Assembly: GCA_024277485.1 (NCBI GenBank)
Contig: JAJRVA010000224.1
Span: forward strand, 1 to 11,024
Length of the DNA stretch: 11,024 nt
Reading direction: 5' to 3'
From: Deltaproteobacteria bacterium
Lineage (GTDB): Bacteria > Desulfobacterota > Desulfobulbia > Desulfobulbales > Desulfobulbaceae
The notes under the pieces were generated by a model. The model was not told the origin of the DNA. It saw only the letters and a list, made by a program, of their open reading frames with translations, and did no database searches. Below, piece by piece: positions 6,349 to 11,024 of the stretch. The stretch's first letter is position 1. The number at the start of each line of letters is the position of its first letter. The position numbers were made by a program, and so were the translations under genes.

Positions 6349-6867
6349 ATGACAAGAATTTTTTGTGTTTTCCTGTGTACGGTATCCCTGCTTTTTGTGT
6401 CGATTGGTCCGGTCCTGGCCTGGGAGGGCGCTGTGGTCAAGGTCCTGGACGGGGACAGCATGAAGGTGAAAAACAAGGGCAACGGCAGGGTGTATGAAAT
6501 CAGGCTGTACGGCATTGACACGCCGGAATATCGGCAGCCCTACAGCAACAAGGCCAGGCAGCTCACCAGGCGTCTTGTCCTGGGGAAAGAAGTCTCTGTG
6601 CGGAAGAAAGACATTGACAGGTATGACCGGATCGTCGCCCTGGTTTCCCGTGGCAACACATTGGTCAACAGGGAACTTGTCAGGAACGGACTGGCCTGGT
6701 TCTATGGGCGATACTGCCTGGAACAGCCCTTGTGCGATGAATTGAAGACGCTTGAGGCACAGGCCAGGAAGCAGAAACGGGGTCTCTGGCGCGACAGGAA
6801 TCCTGTCTCGCCGTGGGAGTGGAAACACGGGAAAAAAACCGAGTCATATCGAGGGTTCGGTAAATAG
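6349..6867 (+). CDS. Secreted thermonuclease (staphylococcal nuclease-like, SNase)
   Basis: 172 residues. Calcium-dependent nuclease of the SNase/OB-fold family, cleaving DNA and RNA outside the cytoplasm. Signal peptide at 1-24 with a VLA cleavage site. The core carries all catalytic positions by alignment to the Staphylococcus enzyme: metal-binding D34/D36 in VLDGDSMKV, R52 and D57/E60 in RLYGIDTPE, and R94 in DRYDRIVALV. The family's typical NxxLVxxGLAWFY block appears as NRELVRNGLAWFYGRYC, and GLWRD closes the domain. C123 and C129 could form a disulfide. The ATG at 6349 is fixed because an in-frame TAA immediately precedes it; no Shine-Dalgarno is evident. The short basic tail after the domain (KHGKKTESYRGFGK) overlaps the end of the cytochrome gene on the other strand by 24 bases. 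Likely role is nutrient scavenging or DNA degradation outside the cell; this is inference. Confidence 0.9.
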   Translation: MTRIFCVFLCTVSLLFVSIGPVLAWEGAVVKVLDGDSMKVKNKGNGRVYEIRLYGIDTPEYRQPYSNKARQLTRRLVLGKEVSVRKKDIDRYDRIVALVSRGNTLVNRELVRNGLAWFYGRYCLEQPLCDELKTLEAQARKQKRGLWRDRNPVSPWEWKHGKKTESYRGFGK

Positions 6868-8325
6868 CTGGGTTTCCTTAACCGGGGCCGGTGATTCATT
6901 CTCCAACCTGTGACCGTTTCTCTGTAAAAGTTCTGTTTCAGGCTCTGGTTGCCGGTGTCCTGACCAGGGATCCTGGTCATACCCCAGGGCCTCCCAGTTC
7001 ATCCGGCTGTCTCTGCCATGGCAATCCATGCAGCCCAGCGCATTCCCGGCCGGTACGACACCGTGGTTGATTCTACGGTAGGCGACGGTCGGGGCGACTC
7101 CGTACTGGCCGCTGTAGGGCAGGACAATCGCCTTCATCCCCTCTTCCGCAATGGTGTTCCAGTCCGAGTCCGGAAAAAGCCTGCTTCCCTGTGTGCTCAG
7201 GAGCGGCGAGATGAGGTAGCGGTACTTTGTATCATAGAACTGGGTCCCGTGGATGACCCTGAAAGGGGAAATTTTTGATTTCGAACTTCTTGGAGAAGGT
7301 TGCTGCAGGTATGTGAGTTCCTGCGGCCTGATTCTCCTGCCCCTGGAATAGAGCAGGTCACCCCCGTCATCCCACATGTAGACCGGCTGGATCATGGTCG
7401 ATGTCGTGAAACCGTTGTGGTCCTGGAAAACAATTCTGCCGCCCGGCACAGCCTGAAAGATCGGCTCTGTTTTCCCGGTCAGCAGCCAGTTCCAGTTCAG
7501 GATTGCCGGTGTCTTTGCGGCATATTCAGGGATATGACAGGTGCGGCAGGAAATAACCTCTGCATGGCTGTTCAAACGCTCCATCTCGTGAGGCATGTTC
7601 GAATGGCAGGAGGAACATCCCTCTCGGGTTGATGACAGGGGGGTGTCATGCATCATTGCCCTGCGAAACGAGTGACCGCTGCCGCTGACGTGACATGTCT
7701 GGCAGGTAAATGCGCCGGCCCGGCCGGCCGCCATGTGTATATCGGTCCGGGAAAGGGACCAGGGCCCGGCCGTGTCTGCATTTTCCAGTGCAGCTGCGGT
7801 GAGGCCGCAGTCCGCAAAATGGCATGTTGTGCAGTTGCCCGGCCGGGGTCTGCCCACATTGCGGGCAATGTTTTCAAAATCACCCTGTTCCAGTCTGGCT
7901 GCTGCAGGGTTCCTGGTATATTTTCCAGTGGTATCGTGACAGACAAGACAGTCGATATCTGCCATTTCAGCGTTCTCAAAAACATCGATACCCGGGTTGC
8001 TGCTGATGTGGCACCTGAGACAGCGGGAAGGGTTGGAGGCTATGTCGATGGCAAAGCCGGCCAGGGAGTCTTTTTTTCCGAACATGGTGTCTTGCCCGTT
8101 GACGGTACGCTGCCGTTTCCAGGTCCAGTGGGTGCTCTTCAGCACCTCATCCGCCTGTTGCGGGTGGCACCCCAGGCATTTGATGGTGACATCCCGGCTG
8201 GAGTTGAACAGGCCCTTTATGTTTTTATGCGGCTCCAGGCCGAGAGCCGGAGCAGCCCAGAAGGACAGGACCAGGCAGAGTGCCGGTACAAAGCCGGTGA
8301 AGATGCAGGGTTTCCGGCTATTCAT
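6844..8325 (-). CDS. Periplasmic octaheme c-type cytochrome, tetrathionate reductase (OTR) family
   Basis: 493 residues with a signal peptide (about 1-29, cleavage near APALG) and exactly eight CxxCH haem sites, beginning at residues 50, 102, 126, 165, 208, 237, 260 and 432. The N-terminal pattern (DVTIKCLGCHPQQADEVLKSTHWTW, then FAIDIASNPSRCLRCHISSNP and DCLVCHDTTGKY) is that of the octaheme family typified by Shewanella oneidensis OTR, which reduces tetrathionate, nitrite and hydroxylamine in vitro. In OTR the active-site haem has a lysine as axial ligand; K135 after the third CxxCH is a candidate here, but I cannot align it with certainty. About 165 residues without haem separate sites seven and eight, as expected for the family. 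The ATG overlaps the ftsH stop by 8 bases, so it is probably co-transcribed and coupled with ftsH. No quinol dehydrogenase or other redox partner is in view, so its electron donor is unknown. Confidence 0.9.
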   Translation of the reverse strand: MNSRKPCIFTGFVPALCLVLSFWAAPALGLEPHKNIKGLFNSSRDVTIKCLGCHPQQADEVLKSTHWTWKRQRTVNGQDTMFGKKDSLAGFAIDIASNPSRCLRCHISSNPGIDVFENAEMADIDCLVCHDTTGKYTRNPAAARLEQGDFENIARNVGRPRPGNCTTCHFADCGLTAAALENADTAGPWSLSRTDIHMAAGRAGAFTCQTCHVSGSGHSFRRAMMHDTPLSSTREGCSSCHSNMPHEMERLNSHAEVISCRTCHIPEYAAKTPAILNWNWLLTGKTEPIFQAVPGGRIVFQDHNGFTTSTMIQPVYMWDDGGDLLYSRGRRIRPQELTYLQQPSPRSSKSKISPFRVIHGTQFYDTKYRYLISPLLSTQGSRLFPDSDWNTIAEEGMKAIVLPYSGQYGVAPTVAYRRINHGVVPAGNALGCMDCHGRDSRMNWEALGYDQDPWSGHRQPEPETELLQRNGHRLENESPAPVKETQLFTEPSI

Positions 8326-10114
8326 TTTTTGTCACGTTCCCGGAGACGATACGTTCAATATCATCCCGGTTAATGGTTTCTTTCTCTAAGAGGGCATGGG
8401 CTATGGCGTCCAGGCACGTCCTGTTTTCAACCAGTATGCTTCGTCCCGTATCATACGCTGACTGGACAAGACTTTTCACCTCGTGATCAATGGCCAGGGC
8501 TGTTGTTTCGCTCATAATCTGGCCGGGCTGCCCGTTCAGCGGGTCAGAAGGCCTGAAAATCATGGGGCCGATTTCCTTGCTCATACCCCATTCACAGACC
8601 ATTTTACGGGCAATATCAGATACCCGCTCGATATCGTTGCCGGCCCCGGTGGTGATTTCATCAAAGACAATTTCCTCAGCCAGGCGTCCGCCAAGAAGTG
8701 TGCAGAGGTTGTTGAACAGGTAGGTGCGGTCCTGGGAGTATTTTTCATCTTCCGGCAGCTGCATGGTTACCCCAAGAGCCCTGCCCCGCGGTATGATGGT
8801 AACCTTGTGAACCGGATCCGTGCCCGGCAGCATCCAGGCCACCAGGGCATGGCCGGCCTCGTGGAATGCCGTGATTTTCCTTTCCTTTTCAGTAATGATC
8901 AGGGAGCGGCGTTCAGCGCCCATCAGGACCTTGTCTTTTGCCTCTTCCAGGACTGCCATGTCTACCATCGTGTCTCCTGCCCTGGTGGTCAGCAGGGCAG
9001 CTTCATTCACCATGTTGGCTAACTGGGCGCCGGAAAACCCGGGGGTGCCCCGGGCGATGACAGCCCAGTCAACATCAGCAGCCACCCTGATCTTCTGGGC
9101 ATGAACCTTCAGGATTTTTTCACGGCCGGCAACATCGGGCAGGGGAACCATGACCTGGCGGTCAAAGCGCCCGGGCCGCAGGAGGGCGGGATCGAGTATG
9201 TCCTGCCGGTTTGTTGCCGCAATCACAATGACATGGTCATTGGCCTCAAAGCCGTCCATTTCCACCAGGAGCTGGTTCAAGGTCTGTTCCCGTTCGTCAT
9301 TGCCGCCACCGCCGGACGCACTTCTGTGCCGGCCGACAGCGTCGATCTCGTCTATGAAGATAATGCAGGGTGCTTTTTTCTTTCCTTCCAGGAAAAGATC
9401 CCGGACCCGGGATGCCCCGATACCAACGTACATCTCGACAAAGTTGGATCCGCTGATGGAAAAAAAGGGGACTTGCGCCTCACCTGCAATAGCCCTGGCC
9501 AACAGGGTTTTTCCGGTTCCGGGTTCTCCGTAGAGCAGAACACCGGTAGGGATCCTGGCGCCGGCCTCGGTAAACTTGTCCGGGTTTCTTAAAAAGTCGA
9601 CAATTTCGGCAACCTCATCTTTTGCCTCATCCACACCGGCTACATCACTGAAGGTAACCTGGGGGTTCTCAGTGTCAATCAGCTGGGCCCTGCTCTTGCC
9701 GAAGGCCATGGCCTTGCTGCCGCCGCCGCCCTGGGCCTGACCTTTATGCATGAAGAAAAACCAGAAAATAAAGAGAAGGATGAAGGGGACCCAGGAAAGA
9801 AATGTCTTCATGAACCAGTGGGGTTCCTTCTTTTCATGGACCTCGATATTCACCTTCTGGTCCAGAAGCAGAGACAGGGCTTCATTGCTGGGTGGAACAA
9901 TGGTCTTGTAGATTTTGTTGTCAGTCGTGGTCCAGCTTATGCTGTTGCCTTCAATAATAACCGTGTACAGGTGTCCCTTGTTCACCGTCTGGAGGAAATC
10001 ATTGTAGCGGACAAAGGTAATGTCCTCCGGTGGCTGCTTGAAAAAGTTGAACGCGAGAAGGCCGACCAGGCAGATGATCAGCCAGATGGAAAGGTTTTTG
10101 TAAAAATATGACAC
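8318..10114 (-). CDS. ftsH: ATP-dependent zinc metalloprotease FtsH
   Basis: Membrane-anchored hexameric AAA+ protease that extracts and degrades membrane and short-lived regulatory proteins. I place the start at GTG 10114: [18 protein letters not shown] is the normal FtsH beginning, GGAG sits 7 bases upstream, and it gives 598 residues. The open frame continues upstream to 10354, but those 80 extra residues run through a terminator and look non-coding. From the GTG: membrane helices about 8-25 and 105-122, periplasmic domain between them, Walker A GEPGTGKT (196-203), pore segment FVEMYVG (225-231), Walker [11 protein letters not shown] (251-260), arginine-finger region RPGRFDR (313-319), zinc site HEAGH (418-422) and the third ligand D494 in GNDIE. 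The pore loop has Tyr where most FtsH have Phe (MFVG). The C-terminus overlaps the cytochrome start by 8 bases. Confidence 0.96.
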   Translation of the reverse strand: MSYFYKNLSIWLIICLVGLLAFNFFKQPPEDITFVRYNDFLQTVNKGHLYTVIIEGNSISWTTTDNKIYKTIVPPSNEALSLLLDQKVNIEVHEKKEPHWFMKTFLSWVPFILLFIFWFFFMHKGQAQGGGGSKAMAFGKSRAQLIDTENPQVTFSDVAGVDEAKDEVAEIVDFLRNPDKFTEAGARIPTGVLLYGEPGTGKTLLARAIAGEAQVPFFSISGSNFVEMYVGIGASRVRDLFLEGKKKAPCIIFIDEIDAVGRHRSASGGGGNDEREQTLNQLLVEMDGFEANDHVIVIAATNRQDILDPALLRPGRFDRQVMVPLPDVAGREKILKVHAQKIRVAADVDWAVIARGTPGFSGAQLANMVNEAALLTTRAGDTMVDMAVLEEAKDKVLMGAERRSLIITEKERKITAFHEAGHALVAWMLPGTDPVHKVTIIPRGRALGVTMQLPEDEKYSQDRTYLFNNLCTLLGGRLAEEIVFDEITTGAGNDIERVSDIARKMVCEWGMSKEIGPMIFRPSDPLNGQPGQIMSETTALAIDHEVKSLVQSAYDTGRSILVENRTCLDAIAHALLEKETINRDDIERIVSGNVTKNE

Positions 10115-10201
10115 TCTGTTTCTCCGTGATACTGTTCGTGAAATCAATGCAGATTGCGTTGAGGTACCATATATTACTTCAAAGGTAAAGTATCTGTGTA
10201 C

Positions 10202-10232
10202 GGATGGGAGGGGATAGGAAGAGTTTTTCAAC
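10202..10232 (-). promoter_or_regulatory. Possible sigma32 (heat-shock) promoter for ftsH
   Basis: Read on the minus strand: GTTGAA (10232-10227) resembles the sigma32 -35 CTTGAA with one mismatch. After 17 bases comes TCCCATCC (10209-10202), resembling CCCCATNT. The transcript would start near 10195, leaving a leader of about 80 bases to the GTG at 10114. ftsH is a sigma32 target in enterics, which makes this plausible, but the spacing is at the upper limit and the match is imperfect. Confidence 0.35.
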
Positions 10233-10238
10233 GGTTTT

Positions 10239-10273
10239 GCAAAAGAAAACCCCGGAGCCGCCACTCCGGGGTT
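10239..10273 (-). terminator. Strong intrinsic terminator directed towards ftsH
   Basis: A perfect 10-bp inverted repeat AACCCCGGAG (10248-10257) / CTCCGGGGTT (10264-10273) with a 6-base loop. On the minus strand the hairpin is followed by a T-rich tract (TTTTCTTTT, ending near 10240). On the plus strand the tract after the hairpin is not T-rich. It therefore stops minus-strand transcription 125-160 bases upstream of the ftsH GTG, either insulating ftsH from upstream transcription or acting as an attenuator in a longer ftsH leader. Confidence 0.62.
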
Positions 10274-10427
10274 CTTGACAAGCTCACTCGTTTTTTGGCT
10301 TTTTGTTGAGCAGCTGTCTTTATATAAGCACGTAGCGTGCCGGAATCCGTCCACAGGGCAGATTCAGTATCATGTTTCACATCAACCAGCTGATATTATG
10401 TATTTTTTATGGGAAAAACAAAAAAGG

Positions 10428-10438
10428 AGAAAGGAGGT
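10428..10438 (+). promoter_or_regulatory. Unusually long Shine-Dalgarno-like sequence without a matching gene
   Basis: AGAAAGGAGGT is complementary to the 3' end of 16S rRNA over 11 contiguous bases (if that end is ...ACCTCCTTTCT, as is common outside enterics). The only start codon at a suitable distance is GTG at 10448, which opens a frame of two codons and then TAG (10454-10456). The next usable ATG is at 10474, 35 bases away. Confidence 0.4.
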
Positions 10439-10473
10439 ATCACTGCTGTGCAATAGTGACCAGAGGGCGCAAA

Positions 10474-10608
10474 ATGATTCCTAAAATATTTTTGCGGGCG
10501 TTTTTTGCGTTAACAGAAAAAATGAACCGTTATTCATTTATTTTGTGGTACATTGCACTTTATGCTGTTTTTGCAGCAGGATTTGTGGTACCTAATTCAT
10601 TAAATTAA
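10474..10608 (+). CDS. Possible small single-span membrane protein
   Basis: A 44-codon frame, not recognised. It starts with a short basic segment (MIPKIFLRAFFALTEKMNR) and continues into a hydrophobic stretch (YSFILWYIALYAVFAAGFVV), then ends PNSLN before TAA. AGAGGG at about 10462-10467 lies six bases before the ATG and could be its ribosome site. A shorter form from the ATG at 10522 (28 residues) would be almost only the membrane segment. The frame is also open upstream to 10372. Small membrane proteins of this kind exist, but an AT-rich non-coding stretch can produce such a frame by chance, so this is tentative. Confidence 0.3.
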   Translation: MIPKIFLRAFFALTEKMNRYSFILWYIALYAVFAAGFVVPNSLN

Positions 10609-10717
10609 AAAAGAAAATTATGGAACATAACTATTTCCTAATAACTGTATGGGTTAATTTTCTGTTAACAGCATTGTGCAAGAGCTGATTTTTTTTAAAA
10701 AATAATGTCTGTTTTTC

Positions 10718-10746
10718 TTGACAACGATATTTTTTTGTCGTTAAAA
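10718..10746 (+). promoter_or_regulatory. Possible promoter for the right-edge membrane gene
   Basis: TTGACA (10718-10723) is a perfect -35. At 17 bases the -10 would be TTAAAA (10741-10746), only half matching. The spacer contains imperfect inverted repeats (GACAA/TTGTC and AACGA/TCGTT), and AT-rich DNA upstream could act as an UP element. It would give a leader of roughly 165 bases before the ATG at 10918. Confidence 0.35.
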
Positions 10747-10796
10747 GGAAATAAGTTTGAGAAAAGAAATGTAAATGGGACTTTGCAAGTTACAAC

Positions 10797-10826
10797 ATGA
10801 AAAAATCAAAGGAGACAAGGAGGTAA
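10797..10826 (+). other. Nine-codon mini-ORF ending in a Shine-Dalgarno sequence
   Basis: ATG to TAA encoding MKKSKETRR. Its last codons AGG AGG TAA form AAGGAGGT (10817-10824), a perfect ribosome-binding sequence with no start codon at normal distance downstream. No Shine-Dalgarno precedes the mini-ORF itself. It lies in the probable 5' leader of the gene at 10918; a leader-peptide role is possible but unsupported. Confidence 0.2.
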
Positions 10827-10917
10827 AAAAAGCAGGTACGAAGGTTGACCGGTGCTCATCCGCCAATGAAAACCGGTTGAGAGTTTTATTCAATCCAGGC
10901 GACTGGAGGACAAGCTG

Positions 10918-11024
10918 ATGGAAGGTATTGTGTTTATCGTTTTTTGGCTCAGTGGTGCTGCACTCCATACCCTGTTTGACCTCAAGGTCAAACCGGTCGT
11001 CCAGGCCTATAGGGAAGAAAGTGA
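10918..11024 (+). CDS. N-terminus of an unidentified membrane protein, cut by the window edge
   Basis: The ATG at 10918 opens a frame that runs to the end of the window (35 complete codons). GGAGG (10905-10909) lies eight bases before it, the best placed ribosome site in the right-hand region. The peptide begins MEGIVFIVFWLSGAALHTLFD, a probable membrane segment or uncleaved signal anchor, then becomes charged (LKVKPVVQAYREES). I do not recognise it. It is likely transcribed from within the AT-rich region upstream, with a long 5' leader. Confidence 0.65.
   Translation, partial: MEGIVFIVFWLSGAALHTLFDLKVKPVVQAYREES

Larger units (their letters stand above)
10274..10917. other. AT-rich, mainly non-coding region between ftsH and the right-edge gene
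   Basis: About 640 bases with no confident gene. The base composition is visibly more AT-rich than the rest of the window, especially 10480-10800. Contents that can be named: a GCACG/CGTGC hairpin (10328-10340), a ribosome-binding-like AGAAAGGAGGT (10428-10438) with no proper gene behind it, a possible 44-codon membrane ORF (10474-10608), the palindrome CTGTTAACAG (10662-10671), a perfect -35 hexamer TTGACA (10718-10723) with a poor -10, a nine-codon mini-ORF (10797-10826) and a possible leader hairpin (10848-10877). It could contain an unannotated small RNA or small genes; I cannot assign one. Confidence 0.5.

Noticed and set aside
5793..6497. 234-codon plus-strand frame opposite rsmJ and into the nuclease gene
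   Set aside because: It overlaps two confidently identified genes and shows no family features of its own.
6791..6810. Inverted repeat GACAGG/CCTGTC near the end of the nuclease gene
   Set aside because: Could fold in RNA, but no T-run follows on either strand and it lies in conserved coding sequence (GLWRDRNPV), so I do not call it a terminator.
6881..6892. ACCGG/CCGGT inverted repeat past the nuclease stop
   Set aside because: The loop is only two bases for the full stem and there is no T-run, so it is not a credible terminator; it is also inside the cytochrome coding sequence.
7648..8373. 241-codon plus-strand frame opposite the cytochrome gene
   Set aside because: Antisense shadow: the minus strand encodes eight CxxCH motifs and a signal peptide. 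The plus-strand product is rich in Gly, Ala and Cys with no recognisable domain.
10115..10354. Eighty-residue N-terminal extension of FtsH in the same open frame
   Set aside because: It is translated through a strong terminator hairpin and possible promoters, has no membrane or known domain character, and the GTG at 10114 has a good ribosome site and matches the normal FtsH beginning.
1..11024. CRISPR arrays, transposases, integrases, toxin-antitoxin pairs, tRNA or rRNA genes
   Set aside because: I looked for each and saw no regular spaced repeats, no terminal inverted repeats with a transposase, and no tRNA cloverleaf on either strand.

Overview
The window reads as a compact chromosomal segment of a Gram-negative, anaerobic-leaning proteobacterium. 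My best guess is Desulfobacterota (former Deltaproteobacteria, Desulfobulbales-like). This is inferred from the gene mix (periplasmic octaheme cytochrome c, cobalamin and pantothenate synthesis, RsmJ, a TPR membrane protein) and fairly GC-rich coding DNA, not from a marker gene. There are no IS elements, phage genes, CRISPR repeats, tRNAs or rRNAs that I can see.

Layout. 1-162: 3' end of cobS, running in from the left. 163-310: short intergenic stretch with a good sigma70-type promoter. 311-766 (+): small secreted protein of unknown function, tail-to-tail with xseA (752-2143, -). 2144-2248: divergent control region with a perfect palindrome. 2249-5466 (+): a four-gene run, TPR membrane protein, panC, panD and a DegT-family aminotransferase resembling KdnA. 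5469-6266 (-): rsmJ. 6349-6867 (+): secreted SNase-type nuclease, tail-to-tail with an octaheme cytochrome c (6844-8325, -), which lies downstream of and overlaps ftsH (8318-10114, -). 10115-10273: ftsH upstream region with a heat-shock-like promoter and a strong terminator hairpin pointing towards ftsH. 10274-10917: AT-rich, mostly non-coding stretch. 10918-end (+): start of a membrane protein cut by the window edge.

Function. Most genes are housekeeping: coenzyme A precursor synthesis (panC, panD), DNA repair (xseA), rRNA modification (rsmJ), membrane protein quality control (ftsH) and B12 assembly (cobS). Accessory elements are the octaheme cytochrome, probably a periplasmic reductase of sulfur or nitrogen oxyanions, the secreted nuclease and the sugar aminotransferase. 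I see no clear new multi-gene system. The least explained parts are the AT-rich 10.27-10.92 kb stretch, the terminator upstream of ftsH that has no visible gene to terminate, and the structured 95-base gap between panC and panD.
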